From contig NC_133899.1 of the NCBI RefSeq assembly GCF_964199755.1, forward strand, positions 62,001 through 126,000: a DNA stretch of 64,000 bases, read 5' to 3'. The notes beneath the pieces were generated by a model. It had not been told where the DNA came from. It did not search any database and was given only the letters and a program-made list of their open reading frames with translations. Positions 34,460 through 44,300 of this stretch are shown in pieces. The DNA is from Larus michahellis. Lineage: Eukaryota > Chordata > Aves > Charadriiformes > Laridae. How positions within the stretch are numbered: position 1 is the first letter of the stretch; every line of letters starts with the position of its first letter. Both the position numbers and the translations under genes were made by a program.

Positions 34460-35290
34460 GGTGGGGGGTCATGGGGACCCCCAAACGCCGGAGGATGCCT
34501 CGACCCTCCCCTCCCACCCCCAGGCCCCCTGCACCCCCCCATCACCCCTCAGCCTGTACCCATCTCCCCCTCACAGCCCCTCTCCAACTCAGCACCCACG
34601 TCAGGCCACAGCCCTCCTCCCCAAACTCAGGGCTCCTCCAGCATACACCTCCCAACCCCCAGCTCAGGGCTCCCCTCATGCCCCCCACCACCACCACGGG
34701 CCCCCCAGGGCTCCCTTCAGGCCCCCTCGTCCCCATCCCAACCCCCTTCAGTGCCACCTCCTCAGACCTCCCCGTTTGCCCCCATCACACTCTCAGGGCC
34801 GCCCTCCCCACCGTCCGGCCCCCTCAGCTCCCCCGTTCCCCCAGCCCCCCTCAAGGTCCCCCCTCATCCCTCGGGGCCCTCTCGCCCCCCCTAGATCCCC
34901 CTCAGCCCCCTCGTTCCCCCCCAGAGTTTCCCCCCGCCGAGTCTCTTCAGCCCCCCCATCATCCCTCAGTCCCCCTCGGAGACCCCTCAGGACGACCCAG
35001 CCCCTCTCGAGGCCTCCCCACTACCCTCAGGACCCCCGTTCCCCCCTCAGCCACTCCCCAGGGACAACTCAGCGCCCCCGTTCCCCCTCAGAACCCCCAT
35101 GTCCCCCCGCCTCAGCTCCCTCCATCACCCCTCGGGGCCACCACAGCCCCCCCGCTCCACCCAGCCTCCCTCAAGTCCCACCCTCAGCCCCCTCAATTCC
35201 CTTCGGGATCCCCCCAGCCCCCCCAATCACCCCTCGGGGCCCCCTCAAGCCCCCCGCCGTTCCCCGCCACGTTCCCCGTCGCCCCTCGCT
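34460..35290 (-). repeat. C-rich minisatellite, degenerate
   Basis: About 0.8 kb of CCCCTCAGCCCCC, CCCGTTCCCCCTCAG and TCCCCCAGCCC variants, G-rich on the minus strand. It fills the interval between two exon-like pieces, so it is probably intronic. Long open plus frames (34458-35855) are Pro/Ser-rich low-complexity text and not a gene. Confidence 0.75.
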
Positions 35291-35293
35291 CAC

Positions 35294-35850
35294 CTTCACG
35301 CGGTCCAGCTACCTCACGACGTGCTCGCGGGGGCCCCGCGGGCCGGGCCCGGGCCCGGGCCCGGGCCCACCGAGCGCCGCCCGCCCGCCGGGCCCCACTG
35401 TCTGCCCGGACCACGCGTCTCCGCTCTCGAGCCAGCCGGCATTTTCCCCCATCCCCCTCTGCTACCAGAGCGCCCCGCCCACGACGCGCGCCCGTTGCCT
35501 GCCACCCGCCCCCTCCACTCACCTTATTTGGAGCAGCGCCACTCCATTGGCGGGGAGGCGCGCATGCGCAGTACAGTCATACGGCGCGGGGAGGGGGGGC
35601 GCATGCGCAGTAGAGCTGTACGGCACAATGGGGCGCACATGTGCAGTACAGGCATACGGCACACAAGGGCGCGCATGCGTAGTAGCGCTGTACAGCCCGA
35701 AGGGGCGCGCATGCGCAGTACAGCCCTACGGCACAGCGCTCATTGCTGCCACTTTGTGGACAGAATACGATACTGCAGGCAGCACGCCCCGCATGCGCAG
35801 CCGAGCTGTACGGCACAAGTGGCCGATCCCAGCCATGGGAGAACTTTTAT
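35294..35850 (-). promoter_or_regulatory. CpG-rich promoter-like region with NRF1-type motif array
   Basis: High-CpG sequence with a run of (GGGCCC)n-like repeats at 35340-35370 and an inverted CCAAT box (ATTGG, 35545-35549). Copies of the NRF1 consensus GCGCATGCGCA lie at 35560-35570, 35599-35609 and 35707-35717, with close variants at 35633-35645, 35671-35680 and 35790-35799. They sit in ~35-40-bp units that also share GTACGGCAC or TACGGCAC words. Located just upstream of the minus-strand gene remnant, it most likely served as that gene's promoter. Confidence 0.6.
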
Positions 35851-36811
35851 GTTAAAAATTAAAACGTCGAAAGAAGTCTAAAAAAGTACTCAACCGCACA
35901 ACAACTTTAAAGCAAAAGAAGAGTCAAGCAGTTCTGGAAGAAAGTGAAGTAATTTAGTTTCTACTTTGTTCCAATAATACAAATTAACTGAGATGTGTAT
36001 GTGTTTGTGTGCATTTTTCAGAGTAATGTGTAAATACCCTGTCCAAATGCTAACGACCTCTTGTATTAGAGGCAAAATAGGTTGCACTGGTTGTAAGTTG
36101 CTTGGCACTTCCCACCATTGTCTCCAAAACAGTAATTTGGACTAACATTTCAAGTGCTTATCTCAGGCTGGGCTGAAAATGGGTTTATTTTCACAACTGC
36201 CTCTGAAAATGGGTTTAGGAGAAATATATCTGTTGTTTGTGCTTGGTGGTGGCACAATGGTAAGAAGCCAGCACCCATCAGAAAGACTGACCTTCTGGTT
36301 TTCAGGGGTACTACTTCCCAACACTTGCAAAATGTGTTAGAATTTGGCCCAAGAATCGTCCTTAGAAAAGTGCAACTCCTATTATCCCTTGTCATTATTA
36401 CACCTTGGCTAGATATTATTGTTCCAATAATACAAATTAAGAACCGAGTTTCTTAAATATTTAAAGCATGAAAACAGAAGTGAACTATTATCAATGAACA
36501 AAGACATCTTTGACAATTCATCTTTTAATAGTATTTAAATTATATTTTTAAAACAATTTGAGAACAGCACAGCTCAGTTGTAAATTTGCGATCTGACAAG
36601 TATCTCGCGGCATTTCTGATGCTTTTTTTTGGTTTTGTGGTGTAAGAAACTTGGGGGAAAAAAATGCCTTCCATTACAGTAAAACAGCAGACAGAAGAAG
36701 TTAAACTCTCCACCCAAGGATTTTCAAATTACCTATATGCTGCACAGTAGACAAATACTCAGCCACCTACACACCCCTGACCCACCCCCCAGATCTCTCA
36801 AAAATAATGTC
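35851..36811 (-). other. 3' flank and probable 3' UTR of the sulfotransferase gene
   Basis: AT-rich, no protein of note. Possible poly(A) signals for the minus-strand gene are ATTAAA (TTTAAT on the plus strand, 36524-36529), about 0.3 kb beyond the stop codon, and AATAAA (TTTATT, 36184-36189), about 0.6 kb beyond it. Which one is used cannot be told from sequence. Confidence 0.4.
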
Positions 36812-37999
36812 TCAGTGCTTTGCATTAAATGATGACCAACTGAATTGATTTTGTCGTCTTGGCAACACTAAGTCCAATGACAGATCTTTTTGTTCTTTTT
36901 CTGAATCCAGCAGCTGATAGCCGAGCATGTTTATAGCACCTTTGCAAACTTCCTGTATTTTCTTAATTTTCTGGAAGGAGAGAACATTTCTCCAGGCCTG
37001 TGAAACACTAACTGCATCTCGAGATGTGATTTTGAAGGCTTCTTTTTTTTTTCCTGATCCCTGTCCATGTGTGATATTATAGATCCAGCTTTTGAGCGTG
37101 GGGGTCAAACTAAGATCTGCAAATTTATACATTTCTGAGATTTCTGACAACGGATCTCTTACCAGATCTTCAAAACGGATCATTAAATAGCGATCTTTAA
37201 GGAAATTAGGTGGTTTTAGAGTAGCTGTTTCATAAATCTGAACATGACTTCTACAAATCTCTTGCATTACCTTGTATTTGCCGTCTTCCACGTTAGTGCC
37301 ATTGGTACTCAAAACAATTCCATTGTCACGGGCTAATGCTTTGACCGATTGTTCCCGGGACTTGACGACTGCCCTGGGATCACGGACCAAGTGAATAATT
37401 TTGAGATTCAGGGATGGATCAGTGAGAAGAGGGTAGAGGACCTTCAAGTCAAAGAATCGAACCTCCTTGATGACAACATGGCTGTAAGTTTTACAGGCTT
37501 CCTCCACCTTGCTGAATGGGTACCGTCCACAAAGAGTCTTGCATGCCATTTCACTGGTTATGTCAGTACGTTGAAAGGAGTCACAAGCAGGAGCTGAACA
37601 CAGAGCCCGACTCACTGCCCACTGGAAAAGATCTGATAAGTTTCTTTTCCAAGGCATGTAAGCATCAAACACAGACATGTCACACAGAAAGACCGACCTG
37701 ACTAGGTCCCGCACTGCCATGTGCAAGACCTTAGCACTGTTCTGGTACATCGTAACCCACACATGCCATGCAGGCTCCATCAGGTAGAAGACATTGGGGT
37801 GCTGGCTGAAAAGTTGACCAACAAAAGAAGATCCCGAACGCCAGGAGGAAAGAATGAGGATGTGGACTTGAGATGGTTTCTCCTCAGACCGAGGCATGAA
37901 GTTACTGTACCGCGCGTACATGAAGAGTAAGAATCCAGTCTGTACCATAACAACAAGTATAACGATTGTGCTAGGAATCCGAATCCTTGCCATTCTCAT
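36812..37999 (-). CDS. CHST6: GlcNAc 6-O-sulfotransferase (CHST5/CHST6 type)
   Basis: A 395-residue Golgi type II membrane enzyme that moves sulfate from PAPS to the 6-hydroxyl of N-acetylglucosamine, as in keratan sulfate. The whole coding region is one exon. Residues ~8-28 form the signal anchor. The 5'-phosphosulfate-binding loop SSWRSGSSF is at ~51-59 and the 3'-phosphate-binding stretch [14 protein letters not shown] at ~204-217. [22 protein letters not shown] and [17 protein letters not shown] are family landmarks. Length matches human CHST6. A start at the second ATG (codon 3) is equally possible. A splice acceptor (CTTTTTCAG) ends at 38023, so at least one non-coding 5' exon lies upstream. 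Human has tandem CHST5 and CHST6; only one copy is seen here, so the symbol is a choice between the two. No lesion seen. Confidence 0.95.
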   Translation of the reverse strand: MRMARIRIPSTIVILVVMVQTGFLLFMYARYSNFMPRSEEKPSQVHILILSSWRSGSSFVGQLFSQHPNVFYLMEPAWHVWVTMYQNSAKVLHMAVRDLVRSVFLCDMSVFDAYMPWKRNLSDLFQWAVSRALCSAPACDSFQRTDITSEMACKTLCGRYPFSKVEEACKTYSHVVIKEVRFFDLKVLYPLLTDPSLNLKIIHLVRDPRAVVKSREQSVKALARDNGIVLSTNGTNVEDGKYKVMQEICRSHVQIYETATLKPPNFLKDRYLMIRFEDLVRDPLSEISEMYKFADLSLTPTLKSWIYNITHGQGSGKKKEAFKITSRDAVSVSQAWRNVLSFQKIKKIQEVCKGAINMLGYQLLDSEKEQKDLSLDLVLPRRQNQFSWSSFNAKH

Positions 38000-38022
38000 T
38001 GAGGAAATGCAATTAAAAAAAG
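38000..38022 (-). other. CHST6: 5' UTR part of the sulfotransferase coding exon
   Basis: The exon begins just after a polypyrimidine tract and CAG on the minus strand (AG at 38023-38024), leaving 23 untranslated bases before the ATG. Upstream exon(s) are not identified. Confidence 0.6.
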
Positions 38023-38024
38023 CT

Positions 38025-39425
38025 GAAAAAGAGAAGAAAAATGCTGGTGAACCATTGCTCCTGTGACACAGTAATGATAAAACTTACACAATACAAACTC
38101 TTGCATTAGTAAAACCTTTCTTCAAATACGCATATATGTATTTGGCACTATTTGCTTTCTTGATCAGTGGCACTGGGAGATGATCATCTGCAGGTGACAT
38201 GTTGGATACTGAAAGTAAGCAATGCATGACAGCAAGATCACAGCACAAATAAGTTTGGAGTAAATGTTTGATGCTGAAGGAAACGTTGGGCCGATGCAGC
38301 TCACCTGCTGTAGGAAAAAACCTTTCTGAATCATTATACTGGATTTACTTTTGAGTCCAACATAAGGTTTCTATCCCTTAAAAGCAGCAGACGGGAACAT
38401 CAGTAACTCTGGCTACTGAAATAAAAATCATCATCTTACCTAGTGTGAGCGCTGCACCCTGCAGTGATAGTTGGGCGCTACACCGATTGATGCTTGTGCA
38501 CAACCCTCTATTTTCCAAATTGCAGGAGATGGGTGAAAACTCGCATCTGGCCACAGATGTTAAAATGAAAAAGCAGCTGACGTGTCTTTGGCCTGGAGCA
38601 CATATACTTCATGACTGAATACCCTGAGTTTGCATTTAAGGAATTATCCATTTGTGTGTTAGAATTAACTCCTGGGAAATTTTAGGCTTGTCAACCCCAA
38701 ATGGATTTCTGTTTTACTTTGAAGTCAAAGTTCAAGCCACATGCACGCCTCACAAACTTTTTACTAGAGGTTTTTGGCACCCACCCCTTCATGCTCTCAC
38801 TTTTGCAGACTCCACTTGTAAGCAGTTAATACACATTAGTGGGCATGGTATTAGGAAAATAAGAATCCTCGTGTATGAAGACTATCTCAAGAGTTCTACA
38901 TATAAGCAGCACTTGCTATCTAGCTGCATTTAGACAACTTTTTTCCTGTTAACAGTGAAAGGTACACATATCAACACACTCTGGACTCTTGAAAGTAAAC
39001 CATGCAAACTAACAAATATAGATACATACACAATAGATACATACACATTTGACATAATAAATGCATTAAGTTCTTAGTGCTAGCCTAATGAAACATGAAA
39101 AAGGACTATTAATTAGTACCAAAAGCTGATATAAGTGGCCAAATGAAAGAGACAGTAGACATGGGCAGTTTCGTCTCCTTCCACTGCCTAAATGTCACTT
39201 CACAATATAAAGAAATGCATTCTGTGTTAAATAAACATAATTTTGCTACTAAATTTTCATTTGTAAGCTAAGAAAAATAGCAGAAATATGAGCTGAGTAG
39301 GAAAAAGGAGTCAACAAAAGCCTACCTTTGGTATCCTACTGTATCTTGTAAGGAGAGTAAGGCAAACGAGTAAGGTACTAACTTGCTTGTGGAAGTTTTT
39401 CTACCAAAGTAGCACCTCTCGCTTG
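38025..39425 (-). other. Probable intron of the sulfotransferase gene
   Basis: AT-rich unique sequence without recognised repeats or reading frames of interest. Confidence 0.4.
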
Positions 39426-39429
39426 CAAG

Positions 39430-39905
39430 ATATAGAATCATTTAAGTTGGAAAAGACCTTTAAGATCACCAAGTCCAGCTGTTAACCTAGCACTGCCAAG
39501 TCCACCACTAAACCATGTCCCTAAGCACCACATCTACTCTACCTCTTTTAAATATTGCCAGGGATGGTGACTCTACCACTTCCCTGGTCAGCCTGTTCCA
39601 ATGCTTGACAACCCTTTCGGTGAAGAAATTTTCCCCAGTATCCAATCTAAACCTCCCCTGGCACAACCTCAGGCCGTTTCCTCTTATCCTGTTGCCTGTT
39701 ACTTGGGAGAAGACACTGACCCCCACCTTGCTACAACCTCCTTCCAGGTAGTCGTAGAGAGTGATAAGCTCTCCCCTGAGCCTCCTTTTCCTCTGACTAA
39801 ACCACCCCAATATCCTCAGCCACTCCTGATAGGACTTGTTCTCCAGATCCTTCACCAACTTCATTGGTCTTCTCTGGACGCAAAGTTCTGGATACTCTTT
39901 ACATC
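39430..39905 (-). mobile_element. CR1 LINE 3' fragment (older subfamily)
   Basis: The minus strand encodes the C-terminal end of CR1 ORF2 ([18 protein letters not shown], then [15 protein letters not shown]) and runs into a 3' region ending near TATAGAATCATTTAAG at 39430. The subfamily differs from the two young copies. Confidence 0.9.
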
Positions 39906-40740
39906 CACTCTAGTTTGTACCCAATCAGCTAAAAATGCCTTTTTACTGTTTTATTATTTCCCTACTTCACCATACAACCTGTTACTGTAGCAAAGCAACA
40001 GCATTTATTTATCTCTAAAGCTATGGTTATCACCGAGTTTTTAGTGGTTGTGCTGCCCTTTGAGGCAAGGCCCTTTTCTCCAGTAGTTCCACATTCCCAT
40101 CAGCTCTGAGAAAATATCTGTGACACACAACTGCAATAGCACCTCCTACAATGAAAACCATGCCCCCCCCAAGCCTCTCTTGCACAATCCCAGTGTTCAT
40201 GAGATGCTCTGCCAAGCTGTTTCAGTCTGCTAGCCTAGAAGAAAGTTACCCGCTTGTTTTTCTTCACCTAGCTCTTTAGCGTTGAAACAACTCAGCACAG
40301 CACAGACCAGTACCGGGGCTGGAAGAAGGTAGAGAACAAAAACACATAGAAAGGAAAGAGAGCAAGGGAGCCCCAGACCATGACTGCCAACAGAAGGCAG
40401 CTTGAGCCATGCACTCAGGTCTTCAAATTAGTCAGGAATATATCTTTTGCCCATCTACTGCGTAATTGTGTCACAAAAATCATTTACATAGATTTTTCAG
40501 GTTGAGTCATGCTAGGCCTCCCCTACGATCAGTCTGTCGAGCCTACTGGGTCACTTCACATTACGGAAGCACATAGCTAACTGCCGAGCCTACAAAACAC
40601 AAATGAACAGCAAAAGTGATAACCCACACAACTTCTGTGAAACAAACTTAAAAAAAAAAAACAACCCACATCTTTCTCATCAAGCTGCTACAATTCTTTT
40701 GTCATTTCAAAACAGCAATTAAAGGACACTGGTTCATCTC
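39906..40740. other. Unique intervening sequence
   Basis: No gene, RNA or repeat recognised. An A run occurs at about 40650-40661. Confidence 0.4.
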
Positions 40741-41330
40741 TCAGAATCACAGACCGGTTGAGGGTGGCAGGCACCTTGTATAGGTCATCTGGTCCAACCC
40801 CTCCCTGCTCAAGAAAGATCACCTGTAGCCAGCTGCCCAGGACCATATCCAGATGACTTCTGAATATCTCCAAAGTGGGAGACTCCACAACCTGGGCAAC
40901 CTCTGCCAGCGCTCCATCACTCCCACAGTAAAGAAGTGTTTCCTGATGTTCAGAGGGAACCAACCTCCTGTGCTTCAGCGTGTGCCCACTGCCTCTTGTA
41001 CTGTCACTGGGCACCACTGAAAAGAGCCTGGCTCCAACTTCTTTACACTCTCCCTTCAGATATTTACAAACATTGATAAGATCAGCCACTCCTCCCAGTT
41101 TCCCATCATCAGCAAATTTGCTGAGGGTACACTCTTCTCCATCATCCACACGTTAATGAAGATGTTGAACAGGACGGGATCCTGTACTAACCCCACTACT
41201 TACTGGCCTTCAACAAGTCTTCATCCCACTGACTGCCACCCTGTGGGCCTGGCCTTCAACCAGTTTTCATCCCACCTCACTGTTGCTCCTCCAACCCATA
41301 CTTCACCAGCTTCTCTATACAGCAACCTTT
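40741..41330 (-). mobile_element. CR1 LINE 3' fragment with internal deletion
   Basis: The 3' end is near CAGAATCACAGACCGG (40744). The minus strand reads through [19 protein letters not shown] of the ORF2 C-terminus. It then jumps near 41080 to a part normally further upstream (ECTLSKFADDGKLGG), showing an internal deletion. Same subfamily as 60542-60865. Confidence 0.88.
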
Positions 41331-44300
41331 ATTGTTTTCACTTCAAGATGCCTTTTTTTTTCTAAATAGCAAAATGGGACAAAAAAATACACGGGTGTAT
41401 TTCCATATTCCCATCTGAGAGGATAGTTACAAAACAACAAATAGAGTGCTCAAGAACAACCTTATTTTTCAGGGCCAGGTTCATGAGCAAATTCAAAGCC
41501 ACAAAAAGGGCATACCTTTTTACAAGACCTATATGTCAATGTATTCACTCAAATCGCTACTAATATATCCAGGCAGACAAGCATGGAAAAAGTAGCCCAG
41601 TCTCCCCCATTTCTGTCTGGCAATGGTGTCTGGACAGCAAACAAATATGCCACCAATTTTTGTCAGTGGGATGGGCTGGGCAGGGTGTCTGTGGACCAAA
41701 TACACTGTGAGTTGGCTTTTGTATTTTACTGCGCAATCGGTATGAAAGCTGTACTTTAAAAGAAACTCGTGAATGACAGGTGTAGTCTGGTCTATAAACT
41801 GATACCTTGGCACTGCACTAAACCATGAATTATTGGGCCCTTGGCGTACCTCCAAGATCTCCTCACTGAGATCCCAACAAGTCCTGACTCTTTCAGGGAC
41901 CAATGACTTTTTTCAGAGCATTGTATTTTGCATGCTGATTTGCCCACAATAATTCTTCAAGACAATATAGCAGAATACTACAGTATGGTGTAAAGATCAA
42001 ACAAAAGGACCGTCAATGACTTCCGTAAAAGGAATACTGAAGTGACTATCACTCGTCAGCCTGGAAGAGAGGCTCCCCGGACAGGGAAATCACAACTGGC
42101 CTGGAGACAGCAACTGCAAAAACTCTCTCTCACAACTGCTTAAAACCAGAAAAATTGGAGAAATCAATTAAATAATCACTCACAATGAAACCCTTTTGTA
42201 CGCTTTATCATAAAAATGTGAAACTCTGCCTCAAAATGCTGTGTCAGCAAGAGTTCACAAGAGTTCAACAAATTATTACATTGATTGAAAATAATTAATA
42301 GAAGAGTAGCCTCCCAAGGACCGTTAAATGCAGAGATGAGGCTACAACTGGTGGCTTAGCAATTACCTAAATTGTATATGGCCCAAGGTATTTGCCCGCG
42401 TCTGGCAGGTATACTAGGAGAAATCATCTTTACTGTATTATTTAACTCTTTCCCTAGCAATCCCCTACTTGTTACTGTCAGGCACAAGAGCAGACAGAAA
42501 AACCTTTGGTTGAATTCAGCATGGTCATTCTTCATAGATAAGATTTGCCTCGTTCAAACACTGAATTTTTGCATATTATGTCACCAGAAGCATCTATGAG
42601 TTTCTCTATGCCATGAGGATTATCAGCAATTCAGCAGCCTGCACTGAACTGATGCTTCATCAAACAGAGGTGATGAAAGAATCTAAGCAAAAGGGAAGAG
42701 CAGTTGCATTTGCTAGTTCATGGAGTTTTCCTGAAACAGATCCTATGCCTGAAAGCCAGTCAGTTATAACTACGTCACATCTTTTTCTCGGCTGCAAAAT
42801 GTTAGCCATTTTCTAAGACTGCATTCTGCAGCTCCTCACAGTCGCTTTTAGAGACACAATGATGCTTTCTATACAATTAGTATGTTTCTATTCTAGCTAC
42901 ACAGACCTGCTGCTCCAGTCTGATCAAGATCACTCTGCAGAAATGCAAACACTAACTGTTCTTTATATCTTATTGGTCAAGGGTGGGGGAGCGAGGAACG
43001 AAACATGTAGATATCAAACCAGGAGCCATTTTTTGAAATTCACATTTGCCTTGACTGCCTCTTGGAACTCCCCTCGCTCTGATTCCCACCCAAGTACGAT
43101 TGCAGACAATATTGTGCCAACAAAAAACCTGCTAGCATGAGTATTAGTCCATAATTTGTGTCTGAACTAGTCTGCCCACGATAAGCGCTACAAATAATAT
43201 GCAAAATGATTGAAGCTAAAGTATTTCCTTACTCTTCAGTATGGCATAAACTGCCAGAAGTGTGATATCAAAGTAAAGCACTACATAGATACCCCTTTTC
43301 GCTATCTAAGATTCATCTTCTATCCTTTGGGGAAAGTTGGGATGTTTCTAAGGAATATGCATGCACGCAGACATCACAAAGAAATGAATGATTACACAAC
43401 AAAATGCAGCATCTGTAAGAGTACTCTCTCAGGCAGTTTCCAGTGCATGAGGCCAAATACACACCCATTTCACTGGATTTTCTCTGTAAACAGTGCCTTT
43501 TATTTCTGCATTTCTCACATTGGGCATGTATAATTCTATCTGCATGTAAATACCCCTTACCATTTGCAGTTGCATTCTGCAGCTAAAGTGCTTTGAGCCC
43601 AGATTAAATTTACACCCCTTTAATGTGCAACTTTATAATCCACCGAGCTCTTTCATGATTTTTGACAAACATCTGAGTCAGAAAGCAGCTCCTGAGTACT
43701 CTGAAGAATCACCTTCTCATAAAGTTGCTGAATATCTATAAACACGTATATATATTTATAAATCTACTGAACAGACTACCTAATATCATTACCTTAATCA
43801 TGAGGGACAGGACCTTGCGATACAGGCTGCTGCTTCTGATCCTCTATTTATTCCATTGCAGAACTCAGCAGAGGGTGCTGTTAGGCAAGCTTGCTCTTTC
43901 AGCACAGAAAGGCAATATGCCAAAACTTCATTAGCTACTAGGTGAAACACTAGTCTGTGACTTGCATTGCCTCACCTCTCTTTTTCCCAGTGCCTTTCTC
44001 CTCCACCTACAGCTCAGCAAGCTCCCTTCAGGAGAGCGAAAAGGGGCCTGTTTCCGCCTCCTTTCTTCCTTTTTCGCTTCGCTGCAGTGCTTCCTTCTGG
44101 CTGCAGCTGCCTGATCACCGCAGGCCTGCTGACTAAAAACGTGGGGTGAATGGGGAAGCACCAGAGGGGCCAGATGTTCTAGCGTTACTGACACTTCAGC
44201 TGCCATCTCAGTGACAGAGCCCTCCAGCAAGAACCTCCTCATCGACTCGTGAAATCAGACTGACCAGAAGTGGCGAGGGAGCTGCAAGAGGCAGACAAAG

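Larger units (their letters stand above)
33489..35458 (-). pseudogene. Remnant of an unidentified multi-exon gene, interrupted by CR1
   Basis: Three exon-like pieces on the minus strand. (1) 35294-35458: acceptor TGGTAGCAG, ATG at 35452, MGENAGWLESGDAW..., then a Gly-Pro run, and HVVR followed by an in-frame TAG (35309-35311), LDRVK and donor AAG|GTGAGC. (2) 34352-34443: acceptor CTCCCGCAG, reading NEESYSELYLRVCEGLSNSS onward in the same phase, cut off by the CR1 at 33591-34351. (3) 33489-33548: acceptor CACCCAGCGCAG, donor CAG|GTATGG. A donor AAG|GTGAGT at 35523 could close a short 5' exon. The upstream side (35540-35800) looks like a promoter. I do not recognise the protein. The stop codon and the CR1 suggest a dead gene, although the stop could also be a sequencing error. 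Confidence 0.45.

Noticed and set aside
34458-35855. 465-codon plus-strand open frame rich in Pro/Ser
   Set aside because: Generated by the C-rich minisatellite; overlapping frames are equally open and the composition is low-complexity.
41529-41903. 124-codon minus-strand open frame with protein-like composition
   Set aside because: No family recognised, no splice context and no second supporting exon. Could be worth a translated search but is not supported.
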